Source of the DNA: Phocaeicola_A sp964432715
GTDB lineage: Bacteria; Bacteroidota; Bacteroidia; Bacteroidales; Bacteroidaceae
Direction of reading: 5' to 3'
DNA length: 7,120 nucleotides
Assembly (NCBI GenBank): GCA_964432715.1
Contig: CAYSOW010000099.1
Location: forward strand, 1 to 7,120
Shown one piece after another: positions 1-6,074 of this stretch. Every line of letters starts with the position of its first letter. Position 1 is the first letter of the stretch. Below the pieces are notes generated by a model that saw only the letters and a program-made list of their open reading frames with translations, did no database searches and was not told the DNA's origin. Made by a program: the position numbers and the translations under genes.

Positions 1-1079
1 TCGCTGTAGCGAGAATCGGCTGAAGTCTTGTCGGTGACGTAGTTGTACTGGAACTGGAACATCAGGTTCTTGTGCAACTGGATGTTGGGACAGAGCGAGT
101 AGATGGTCTTCAAGCTGCCCCAAGTGGCCTGGTCGCGATAAGCATCGTAACGGGCAAAGCACTGCAGCCAATCGTTGCAGGGAACACCTGCCAGGGCGTA
201 CCATGCATCGGCACGTCCGGTACCTGTCACACTGCCATCTTCCTTAAAATCACTGATCTTATGACCTTGACTGTGGCCATATTCAGCACGTGCCACCCAC
301 CCTTTCTTCTCATAGGTGGTACCCACGGCCCAACGATTACGATCGACCGTTACGCCGTCTGTGTAGCTACCGCTCCAGCCGAAGAGACCGATGTACCAGC
401 CTTTCACGGGCTGCAGTTTCACGTTACCGATGATATCTTTCTTGTTGTCGGCATCCTTCTTGTTGATACCCTGTCCGTTGAAGACACCCAACTGAGCAAT
501 CACCAGCGAATGATGGTCCTTGCCCACCGGGAAGAGCTCCGACTGCAGTTGCAAACCCTGGTCGCGTCCGCCCATAGAAGCCTCCCCGTTATAGTCGCCC
601 ATACCGGCCAGCTTCTTCGTCAACTGAGAATAGTCGCCCAGCCCCACATTCCAAGGGTTGTAAGGGTTCTCGAAGGTGAAAGGACGCTTAAACTGACCCA
701 TCTTGAGATCGAGTTCCTTATACTTCGCCCATTCCAAGTAATAGTCCTTGATGTGAGGCGAGTTGTTCAGCTCCGCCTGGATGCGATATTTAAAGTCCTT
801 CAGGACACTGCCATCCATGTAGACACGAATCAAGCGTGCGTTAAAGCCATCGCCATCATGTGCCCCGTCCTTATCGGTGTAGGCATACTTCCCGATGATA
901 TATCCGCCGAACTTCGGCACAGAAATATTATCAGCCACATTTCTGCCATACTTCATCACCCACCGATCCAGTGACGTGGTGTTCTCTTCCTTCTTCTCTT
1001 GTTTGGCGCTCTCCTGCCCCTGAGCCGTCAAAGCGAGCGAGCCGAGAGCCATAGTTGCGAGCAACAGTCGTAATTTCAT
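1..1079 (-). CDS. Outer-membrane porin, phosphate-selective porin O/P family (3' end beyond window)
   Basis: Encodes a secreted beta-barrel protein expected to form a diffusion channel in the outer membrane. Reading the minus strand from the ATG at 1077-1079 gives 359 uninterrupted codons to the left edge; no stop is seen, so the C-terminus is missing. The first ~20 residues are a signal peptide: MKLR, a hydrophobic stretch rich in Leu and Ala, then a possible cleavage after A19 or G21. The rest has alternating polar/hydrophobic strands with family-typical features: a strand containing LKMGQFKRPFTFENP, a later GRDQGLQLQ, and aromatic-rich girdle segments such as GWYIGLFGWSGSYTDG. Family members are usually about 380-410 residues, so probably only a few tens are absent. 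The anion or phosphate preference of OprO/OprP cannot be inferred from this. It follows rubrerythrin on the same strand, with a 164-bp spacer holding a terminator-like hairpin and no canonical TAnnTTTG promoter. Family is fairly sure; substrate unknown. Confidence 0.88.
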   Translation of the reverse strand, partial: MKLRLLLATMALGSLALTAQGQESAKQEKKEENTTSLDRWVMKYGRNVADNISVPKFGGYIIGKYAYTDKDGAHDGDGFNARLIRVYMDGSVLKDFKYRIQAELNNSPHIKDYYLEWAKYKELDLKMGQFKRPFTFENPYNPWNVGLGDYSQLTKKLAGMGDYNGEASMGGRDQGLQLQSELFPVGKDHHSLVIAQLGVFNGQGINKKDADNKKDIIGNVKLQPVKGWYIGLFGWSGSYTDGVTVDRNRWAVGTTYEKKGWVARAEYGHSQGHKISDFKEDGSVTGTGRADAWYALAGVPCNDWLQCFARYDAYRDQATWGSLKTIYSLCPNIQLHKNLMFQFQYNYVTDKTSADSRYS

Positions 1080-1110
1080 TTCGTAATTTTGATATTGATA
1101 GATATACGAG

Positions 1111-1146
1111 AAAAGAGGATGCACCTCAAGCAGGGGTACATCCTCT
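1111..1146 (-). terminator. Rho-independent terminator-like hairpin between rubrerythrin and porin
   Basis: On the minus strand the arms at 1146-1139 (AGAGGATG) and 1121-1114 (CATCCTCT) pair perfectly over 8 bp. They extend through a U-G pair and three more pairs (ACC/GGU), giving a 12-bp stem with a 9-nt loop. A short T-tract (TTTT, then C) follows. Read on the plus strand, the U-G position becomes a C-A mismatch, so the structure is better suited to minus-strand RNA. It probably terminates rubrerythrin transcription. It lies only 31 nt upstream of the porin ATG, so it could instead act as an attenuator in the porin leader. Confidence 0.6.
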
Positions 1147-1188
1147 CTCTTCCTTGTTTAACATGCTTTCGCTATGACACAATTCCCG

Positions 1189-1210
1189 GGGGAAGGTTTA
1201 ACGCTTCCCC
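1189..1210. repeat. Perfect 7-bp inverted repeat in the rubrerythrin-porin spacer
   Basis: GGGGAAG at 1189-1195 and CTTCCCC at 1204-1210 form a 7-bp stem with an 8-nt loop, directly beside a CCCGGG palindrome at 1185-1190. It begins 33 nt after the rubrerythrin stop codon in the direction of transcription. No T-tract follows on either strand, so it is not a classical terminator. It may be a 3'-end stabilising stem. The structure is visible; its role is not. Confidence 0.35.
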
Positions 1211-1243
1211 TGAAAAATTGCATGAGAGTGTTTGAAATTCTTC

Positions 1244-1792
1244 TTATTTATTGAAGTATCTGTTGAATAAGCCTTCGAAAGCTTTTCCGTGACGAGCCTC
1301 GTCTTTAGCCATTTCGTGAACAGTGTCGTGGATAGCGTCGAGGTTCAACTCTTTCGCACGTTTAGCGATACGGAACTTGTCAGCGCAAGCACCTGCCTCT
1401 GCGTTCATACGTTTGTCGAGGTTGGTTTTAGTATCCCAAACCAAGTCGCCCAGCAACTCAGCGAATTTAGCTGCGTGCTCAGCCTCTTCCCAAGCGTAAC
1501 GCTTGAATGCTTCAGCCACTTCAGGATAGCCTTCGCGATCAGCCTGACGGCTCATAGCCAAGTACATACCTACCTCTGTGCACTCACCGTTGAAGTGTGC
1601 GTTCAGGTCTTTGATCATCTCCTCGTCGCAACCTTTAGCTACGCCGATTACGTGCTCAGAAACGAACTCCAATTTAGCAGACTCGTCTACTTTATTGAAC
1701 TTAGAAGCAGGTACGCCACACTGCGGGCATTTTGCGGGAGCAGCTTCACCTTCATAGATGTAACCGCATACAGAACAGATAAATTTTGCCAT
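1244..1792 (-). CDS. rbr: Rubrerythrin with N-terminal rubredoxin domain (reverse domain order)
   Basis: Cytoplasmic non-haem iron peroxidase expected to reduce hydrogen peroxide to water with electrons delivered through its rubredoxin centre, protecting an anaerobe during oxygen exposure. The 182-residue protein is complete. Residues 1-30 form the rubredoxin-like Fe(Cys)4 site, C6-x-x-C9 and C22-x-x-C25. Residues ~45-182 form the ferritin-like four-helix domain carrying the di-iron site, with ExxH motifs at E103-H106 and E165-H168 and further acidic candidates E70/E73, E132 and E160. Classical rubrerythrins have the rubredoxin domain at the C-terminus; here the order is reversed, as in the 'reverse rubrerythrin' of Clostridium acetobutylicum. 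The gene lies downstream of a PerR-like repressor on the same strand, with a Per-box-like sequence 26 nt before the ATG, which argues for peroxide-inducible expression. The spacer upstream is interrupted by an assembly gap, so its promoter and any cotranscription with the repressor cannot be judged. A terminator-like hairpin follows. Confidence 0.95.
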   Translation of the reverse strand: MAKFICSVCGYIYEGEAAPAKCPQCGVPASKFNKVDESAKLEFVSEHVIGVAKGCDEEMIKDLNAHFNGECTEVGMYLAMSRQADREGYPEVAEAFKRYAWEEAEHAAKFAELLGDLVWDTKTNLDKRMNAEAGACADKFRIAKRAKELNLDAIHDTVHEMAKDEARHGKAFEGLFNRYFNK

Positions 1793-1818
1793 AATGATAA
1801 ATTTTGTAATTCAGTTAG

Positions 1819-1833
1819 TTATAATAATGTTAT
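1819..1833 (-). promoter_or_regulatory. Per-box-like operator candidate upstream of rubrerythrin
   Basis: The 15-bp sequence TTATAATAATGTTAT (plus strand) matches the Bacillus PerR box TTATAATnATTATAA at 11 of 14 fixed positions, with one half-site perfect. It sits 26 nt upstream of the rubrerythrin ATG and next to a gene for a PerR-like regulator, so the location is right for an operator. The region is AT-rich, which raises the chance of a random match, and the binding site of Bacteroidota PerR need not equal that of Bacillus. Confidence 0.4.
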
Positions 1834-1835
1834 TT

Positions 1836-1935
1836 NNNNNNNNNNNNNNNNNNNNNNNNNNNNNNNNNNNNNNNNNNNNNNNNNNNNNNNNNNNNNNNNN
1901 NNNNNNNNNNNNNNNNNNNNNNNNNNNNNNNNNNN
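1836..1935. other. Assembly gap (100 N)
   Basis: Exactly 100 consecutive N, the usual placeholder for a scaffold gap of unknown size. It hides the 3' end of the PerR-like gene, any terminator, and most of the promoter region of rubrerythrin. A small extra gene could be hidden here. Reading through the N as coding sequence would give a false C-terminus for the regulator. Confidence 0.97.
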
Positions 1936-2314
1936 AATAGAGGTGGGTCTCATCAATGCGACATCCCTTTACATCTGCCATCTCGCTCATCAACGTAGGA
2001 GGCATGGGGAGGTCGAATATCCGATTACAAGATTTACACAACAGATGAGCATGGGGCGACACATCGGCATCATAACACGTCATGCGGTCATCAATGGTAA
2101 GTATCTCTATCGCACCGCTCTCCTTGAAAAGCTTCAAGGTGTTATAGACTGTCGTGCGAGATAAAGTCGGATACTCGGGGCTCAGTGCAACGTAAATCTC
2201 GTCCACTGAGGGGTGAGTACGATGATCCATCAGATAGGTCATAATCGCCATCCGTTGTACAGAAGGCTTGATTTGATGCCTTAACAATGTCTCATACACA
2301 AAATTATTAGCCAT
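1936..2314 (-). CDS. perR: Fur-family transcriptional repressor, PerR-like (3' end lost in assembly gap)
   Basis: Metal-dependent DNA-binding repressor, probably sensing peroxide and controlling the adjacent rubrerythrin. 126 codons are visible from the ATG at 2314 up to the gap. Residues 1-80 form the winged-helix domain: PSVQRMAI at 18-25, HPSVDEIY at 34-41 and the recognition helix TTVYNTLKLF at 54-63. The dimerisation domain follows, with HAHLLCKSC carrying the first structural-zinc CxxC pair (C93, C96). Against Bacillus subtilis PerR, the regulatory-site ligands H37, D85, H91, H93 and D104 match H34, D82, H88, H90 and D101 here. The last is Asp as in PerR, where Fur proteins usually have Glu. 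Visible sequence stops at DETHLY; family members normally run about 10-20 more residues including a second CxxC, so the real stop is in the gap. It has its own promoter and is divergent from nadE. Fur family is certain; the PerR assignment is likely. Confidence 0.88.
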
Positions 2315-2341
2315 AGTTTAAAATTGTAATCGTTTCAAACT
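2315..2341 (-). promoter_or_regulatory. Inverted repeat over the leader of the PerR-like gene (possible autoregulatory operator)
   Basis: Arms AGTTTAAAA (2315-2323) and TTTCAAACT (2333-2341) are complementary at 8 of 9 positions around a 9-bp spacer. The element lies between the predicted transcription start and the start codon and ends directly at the ATG. As DNA it could be a dimer-binding operator. As RNA all 9 pairs can form (one G-U), giving an AU-rich hairpin next to the AUG. A weak Per-box resemblance (9 of 14) overlaps it at 2318-2332. Confidence 0.35.
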
Positions 2342-2352
2342 TTATTTGGTTG

Positions 2353-2383
2353 CAAATATATAAAATAGTCCTCGGATTACAAA
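2353..2383 (-). promoter_or_regulatory. Bacteroidota-type promoter for the PerR-like gene
   Basis: On the minus strand a perfect -33 element TTTG (2383-2380) is followed after exactly 19 bp by a perfect -7 element TATATTTG (2360-2353), matching TTTG-N19-TAnnTTTG of the Bacteroidota primary sigma factor. The predicted start of transcription is near 2347, giving a leader of about 30 nt. Confidence 0.75.
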
Positions 2384-2432
2384 TTTAAAAGGATTGTTTT
2401 TCCCGCTTTTAAGCATTTTTTATAACCGGGAC

Positions 2433-2463
2433 GTTGAAATAATCGCGGAAAAAGGTATTTTTG
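2433..2463 (+). promoter_or_regulatory. Bacteroidota-type promoter for nadE
   Basis: A perfect -7 element TATTTTTG (2456-2463) is preceded after 19 bp by GTTG (2433-2436), which matches TTTG in three of four positions. Transcription would begin near 2469, giving a leader of about 70 nt that opens with the hairpin at 2469-2498. The -33 elements of the two divergent promoters are about 50 bp apart. Confidence 0.65.
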
Positions 2464-2468
2464 CAAAA

Positions 2469-2498
2469 GATGCCTTGCGGGAAGCGCCACAAGGCATC
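2469..2498. repeat. Perfect 9-bp stem-loop at the predicted 5' end of the nadE mRNA
   Basis: GATGCCTTG (2469-2477) and CAAGGCATC (2490-2498) pair perfectly around a 12-nt loop. On the minus strand the stem grows to 12 contiguous pairs (one U-G plus two G-C) and is followed by TTTT, like a rho-independent terminator shielding the PerR-like gene from antisense transcription. On the plus strand it would be a 5'-terminal stem-loop of the nadE leader, 43 nt before the ATG. The sequence alone does not decide between the two. Confidence 0.5.
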
Positions 2499-2541
2499 AG
2501 AAAATAGAAAATATTTAAACATTAAAGATAACACTGATTAA

Positions 2542-4536
2542 ATGATGGGGAAAAAAGGGTATAGCAGTTCGAAGTACAATCACTTCGGTTTTGTAAAGGT
2601 GGCTGCAGCTGTACCTGCCGTAAAGGTGGGTGATTGTGCGTTCAACACAGCACAGATTATTTCACAAATCCACGAAGCTGAACAGCAAAAAGTGGAGGTG
2701 GTGGTATTTCCGGAGCTTTGCATCACGGGTTACACGTGTGCCGACCTGTTTCAGCAGGAGTTGCTGCTGACCGAGAGCTTGCATGCTTTGGAAAAGATTT
2801 GTCAGGAGATCAAATCGTGTACCGTCATTGTGGGATTGCCGTTCGAACATCACAACGTATTATATAATGTGGCTGCGGTGCTGCGTCCCTACCGCATCGC
2901 GGGCTTGGTTCCGAAGAGCTATCTGCCCAACTATCGTGAATTCTACGAGCAACGCTGGTTTACCACCGGTGCGGAGGTGGATACGACGGTACAGCTCTCG
3001 GGCGAGGAGGTGCCTTTCAGCAGTCGACTGATCTTTGATGGCGGCCGCTTCAAGTTCGGCGTTGAGATCTGCGAGGATGTGTGGGCCCCTATCCCACCGA
3101 GCTGTCAGTTGTCGTTGGCAGGTGCGGAGGTGATCTTCAACCTCTCGGCGGATGATGAGAGCATCGGCAAGCACAACTACCTCTGCTCCCTGCTCAGTCA
3201 GCAGTCGTCGCGCTGCCTGTCGGGCTATGTCTTCTCTTCCTGCGGCTTTGGAGAATCTACCACGGATGTGGTCTTTGCCGGCAATGGCTTGATCTATGAA
3301 TATGGTCAGCAGCTGGCCGCCACGGAGCGTTTCTCACTGACTCCGCAGTTGGCGGTGAGCGAGATTGATGTGGAGATGTTGCGCATGCAGCGTCGCGTGA
3401 ATACCACCTTTGCTGCCAATGCAACGAAACAGGCGGAGGAGATGCGTCAGGCGGGCAAGTCGTTCACGACGGTGCGTGCCTATGACATGGCTCCCAACAA
3501 CGAGGTTTACACTTATCCGGGAGAGTTCTCGCTGACTCGCTCCATCGATCCGCTGCCTTTCGTTCCCTCCGGCAAGGAGCTGGACGACCGTTGCGAGGAG
3601 ATCTTTGCCATCCAGGTGTGTGGCTTGGCGAAGCGTCTGGTTCATACGCAGGCGAAGACGGCGGTGATTGGCATTTCCGGAGGCTTGGACTCCACTTTGG
3701 CGCTGCTGGTCACTACCCGCACGTTCGACAAGCTGGGCTATGACCGCAAGGGTATCATCGGTGTGACGATGCCCGGTTTCGGAACGACCGACCGCACTTA
3801 TCACAACGCTATCCATCTGATGGAGGCTTTGGGTGTCACCATTCGCGAAATCTCTATCAAGGAGGCTTGCATTCAGCATTTCAAGGATATCAACCACGAC
3901 CTTAACGTGCATGACGTGACCTATGAAAACGGTCAGGCACGCGAGCGTACGCAGCTGCTGATGGACATCGCCAACCAGACGAACGGTTTGGTGATTGGTA
4001 CGGGCGACTTGTCGGAGCTGGCGCTGGGTTGGGCCACTTACAACGGCGACCACATGTCTATGTATGCGGTGAATACGAGCATTCCGAAGACGCTGGTGAA
4101 GCACTTGGTGAACTGGGTGGCCATCAATCATATGGAGGCCGGTGCCAAGGAGACGTTGCTGGACATCGTAGACACTCCTATCAGTCCGGAGCTGATTCCT
4201 GCAGACGAGCAAGGAAACATCAAGCAGAAGACGGAGGACCTGGTGGGCCCCTACGAGCTGCACGACTTCTTCCTCTGCCACTTCTTCCGTTTCGGTTCGC
4301 GTCCTGCCAAGATCTATTTCCTGGCATGTCAGGCCTTTGCGGGTAAATATGACGAGCCGACCATCAAGAAATGGTTGCAGACTTTCTTCCGTCGTTTCTT
4401 TGCGCAGCAGTTCAAGCGTTCTTGCTTGCCCGATGGACCGAAGGTGGGTTCTGTGGTGCTGACTCCTCGTGGCGATTGGCGTATGCCGAGTGATGCTTCT
4501 GCCGCACTGTGGCTGGAGGAGTGCAAGAATTTGTAG
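2542..4536 (+). CDS. nadE: Glutamine-dependent NAD+ synthetase
   Basis: Catalyses the last step of NAD+ synthesis, converting deamido-NAD+ with ATP and glutamine to NAD+, AMP, PPi and glutamate in the cytoplasm. The 664-residue protein is complete and has the two-domain architecture. Residues ~16-290 are a nitrilase-type glutaminase with the Glu-Lys-Cys triad E58 (FPELCITGY), K125 (VPKSYLPNYREF) and C177 (VEICEDVWAP). Residues ~325-640 are the synthetase domain with the pyrophosphate loop SGGLDS at 379-384 and a nucleotide-binding IGTGDLSELALGWATYNGD at 485-503. Because the glutaminase domain is fused on, no separate amidotransferase is needed. Two adjacent ATGs (2542, 2545) open the frame. 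Homologues usually begin very near the FGFVKVAAAVP segment that here starts at residue 15, so about 12-14 residues are extra, but no other in-frame ATG offers a shorter start. The gene stands alone, divergent from the PerR-like gene and convergent with spt. Confidence 0.97.
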   Translation: MMGKKGYSSSKYNHFGFVKVAAAVPAVKVGDCAFNTAQIISQIHEAEQQKVEVVVFPELCITGYTCADLFQQELLLTESLHALEKICQEIKSCTVIVGLPFEHHNVLYNVAAVLRPYRIAGLVPKSYLPNYREFYEQRWFTTGAEVDTTVQLSGEEVPFSSRLIFDGGRFKFGVEICEDVWAPIPPSCQLSLAGAEVIFNLSADDESIGKHNYLCSLLSQQSSRCLSGYVFSSCGFGESTTDVVFAGNGLIYEYGQQLAATERFSLTPQLAVSEIDVEMLRMQRRVNTTFAANATKQAEEMRQAGKSFTTVRAYDMAPNNEVYTYPGEFSLTRSIDPLPFVPSGKELDDRCEEIFAIQVCGLAKRLVHTQAKTAVIGISGGLDSTLALLVTTRTFDKLGYDRKGIIGVTMPGFGTTDRTYHNAIHLMEALGVTIREISIKEACIQHFKDINHDLNVHDVTYENGQARERTQLLMDIANQTNGLVIGTGDLSELALGWATYNGDHMSMYAVNTSIPKTLVKHLVNWVAINHMEAGAKETLLDIVDTPISPELIPADEQGNIKQKTEDLVGPYELHDFFLCHFFRFGSRPAKIYFLACQAFAGKYDEPTIKKWLQTFFRRFFAQQFKRSCLPDGPKVGSVVLTPRGDWRMPSDASAALWLEECKNL

Positions 4537-4542
4537 AAAATC

Positions 4543-4642
4543 NNNNNNNNNNNNNNNNNNNNNNNNNNNNNNNNNNNNNNNNNNNNNNNNNNNNNNNNNN
4601 NNNNNNNNNNNNNNNNNNNNNNNNNNNNNNNNNNNNNNNNNN
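4543..4642. other. Assembly gap (100 N)
   Basis: A second placeholder of exactly 100 N, starting 6 nt after the nadE stop codon. It hides whatever lies between the convergent nadE and spt genes: at least their terminators, possibly repeats that broke the assembly, and possibly a small gene. The visible flank 4643-4675 shows no hairpin. Confidence 0.97.
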
Positions 4643-4675
4643 CTTGACCCAGTTGATTCTCGTGTATAATACGCT

Positions 4676-5863
4676 TTATTTGATAATATCCAATTGTTTG
4701 AAGCAGCGAATCAAGCCCTCGATAGCGCGATCCACCTGCTCTTTAGAGTGAGTAGCCATCAAAGCGAAACGCACCAACGTATCTTGCGGAGCGCATGCAG
4801 GGGGAACCACCGGATTGATGAATACACCCTCATCGAACGCCAATTTCGTTACGAGGAACGTCTTCTCCACGTCGTGGATATACAACGGGATGATGGGGCT
4901 CTCAGTGTCACCAATCTCGAAACCTGCGTCACGGAAACGCTTCAGTGCGTAGTTGGTAATCTCCCAAAGGTGGTCCTGACGACTCTTCTCCTCCTGAATG
5001 ATGTGGAGAGCCTCCAACGCAGCTGCAGTGGCAGCCGGAGTGTTGCTGGCCTGGAAGATGTAAGAACGTGCATTGTGGCGCAACCAGTTGATGGTATCTT
5101 TATCTGAAGCGATGAAACCACCGATAGAAGCGAATGATTTAGAGAAGGTACCCATGATGAGGTCTACATCATTCGTCAAACCGAAGTGGTCGCAAACACC
5201 TCTACCCTGACGACCGAAGACACCCAATCCGTGTGCCTCGTCCACCATGATGCTGGCGTTGTATTTGTTCTTCAGACGAACGATCTCAGGCAGTTTGGCC
5301 AAGTCGCCTTCCATAGAAAAGACGCCATCTACTACAATCAGTTTGATAGCGTCGGGCGCACAACTCTGGAGCTGTTTCTCCAAGTCCTCCATGTCGTTGT
5401 GCTTATATTTAAGCTGTGTAGAGAAAGAGAGACGACGACCGTCAACGATGGATGCGTGGTCTCTGTCGTCACAGATGATATAATCGTTTCTTCCTGTCAA
5501 ACAAGGGATAACACCCTCATTTACGGTAAATCCTGTAGAAAACACCAAGGCTTCTTCTTTGCCTACGAAAGCAGCCAACTCACGTTCCAGCTGAAGGTGA
5601 ATGTCGAGCGTTCCGTTGAGCAGACGCGAACCTGCACATCCTGTACCATATTTACGTGTTGCCTCGATGGCTGCGTTGATGATGCGTTGGTCGTAAGTCA
5701 AACCCATGTAAGAGTTGGAACCGAACATCAATACTTTCTTTCCATCCATCATCACCTCGGTATCCTGTGCGCTGTCGATTTCGCGGAAATAAGGATAGAC
5801 TCCTTTTTCCATGAAAGTCTGAGGAAGTCTGTATTTACTGAATTTTTCCTGTAATAAACCCAT
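4676..5863 (-). CDS. spt: Serine palmitoyltransferase (PLP-dependent alpha-oxoamine synthase)
   Basis: Condenses L-serine with a long-chain acyl thioester to 3-ketosphinganine, releasing CO2: the committed step of bacterial sphingolipid synthesis, in the cytoplasm. The 395-residue protein is complete and has the usual length for the soluble bacterial enzyme. Fold-type I PLP signatures are in order: CAGSR at 76-80, CDDRDHASIVDG at 131-142 with H136 expected to stack on the cofactor ring, VDEAHGLGVFG at 207-217 with D208 and H211, and GTFSKSFASIGGF at 238-250 with Schiff-base lysine K242. The family also includes 8-amino-7-oxononanoate synthase (BioF) and 2-amino-3-ketobutyrate ligase. The start MGLLQEKFSKY and the GVYPYFREID segment resemble the Bacteroides sphingolipid enzyme as I remember it, and no biotin gene is nearby, so SPT is preferred. 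It is transcribed divergently from a lipid kinase and convergently with nadE. A generic 'BioF' label would probably be wrong. Confidence 0.9.
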   Translation of the reverse strand: MGLLQEKFSKYRLPQTFMEKGVYPYFREIDSAQDTEVMMDGKKVLMFGSNSYMGLTYDQRIINAAIEATRKYGTGCAGSRLLNGTLDIHLQLERELAAFVGKEEALVFSTGFTVNEGVIPCLTGRNDYIICDDRDHASIVDGRRLSFSTQLKYKHNDMEDLEKQLQSCAPDAIKLIVVDGVFSMEGDLAKLPEIVRLKNKYNASIMVDEAHGLGVFGRQGRGVCDHFGLTNDVDLIMGTFSKSFASIGGFIASDKDTINWLRHNARSYIFQASNTPAATAAALEALHIIQEEKSRQDHLWEITNYALKRFRDAGFEIGDTESPIIPLYIHDVEKTFLVTKLAFDEGVFINPVVPPACAPQDTLVRFALMATHSKEQVDRAIEGLIRCFKQLDIIK

Positions 5864-5935
5864 ACTATTTTGTGTAAAACTAATTATCTATTTGATTTTC
5901 AGAAGCCTAACAAAATATGCCTCCAAAACAGTGGG

Positions 5936-5943
5936 CAAAGGTA
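5936..5943 (-). promoter_or_regulatory. Probable -7 promoter element of spt
   Basis: TACCTTTG on the minus strand fits the Bacteroidota -7 consensus TAnnTTTG, 72 nt upstream of the spt ATG. No TTTG is present at the expected -33 distance. An alternative, one base short (TATTTTG, about 18 bp further downstream and using this TTTG as its -33 element), cannot be excluded. Confidence 0.5.
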
Positions 5944-6059
5944 ATAAATTATGTAATGCCACGTACCGTTTTGGACAAAAAATTTAATGTTTCTGAATTT
6001 ATTTTTATGAGGGGGAAATTATTTCAAACCAAATGACCCATATTGTCGTTTTCATTTTG

Positions 6060-6067
6060 TACCTTTG
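6060..6067 (+). promoter_or_regulatory. -7 promoter element of the lipid-kinase gene, implying a near-leaderless mRNA
   Basis: TACCTTTG fits TAnnTTTG perfectly and is identical to the element facing spt. It ends only 7 nt before the ATG at 6075, so transcription would begin at or within about two bases of the start codon. No clear TTTG lies 19-21 bp upstream. Confidence 0.55.
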
Positions 6068-6074
6068 TGCCCGT

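Noticed and set aside
72..974. Long open frame on the plus strand
   Set aside because: It is antisense to the porin frame, which has a signal peptide and family motifs; the plus-strand translation resembles no protein I recognise.
1811..1935. Extension of the PerR-like protein across the N run to a stop at 1811
   Set aside because: The gap length is a placeholder, so the frame beyond it is meaningless; the visible 25 bases before rubrerythrin are AT-rich intergenic sequence with an operator-like site.
2464..2541. NAD+-sensing riboswitch in the nadE leader
   Set aside because: Apart from one simple stem-loop I see no conserved core resembling the known NAD+ riboswitch classes, and the leader is only about 70 nt.
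3334..4281. Long minus-strand open frame inside nadE
   Set aside because: It is antisense to the conserved NadE catalytic regions and has a His/Gln/Arg-rich composition typical of a reverse-strand shadow.
4644..4670. TTGACC and TATAAT with 15-bp spacing on the plus strand, like an E. coli sigma-70 promoter
   Set aside because: The spacing is short, Bacteroidota do not use this consensus, and it would fire into the 3' end of spt.
5186..5854. Plus-strand open frame opposite spt
   Set aside because: It overlaps the serine palmitoyltransferase completely, and every conserved PLP motif is in the minus-strand frame.
5956..6036. 26-codon open frame in the spt/lipid-kinase intergenic region
   Set aside because: No ribosome-binding signal, AT-rich low-information composition, and it lies within the promoter region of two divergent genes.
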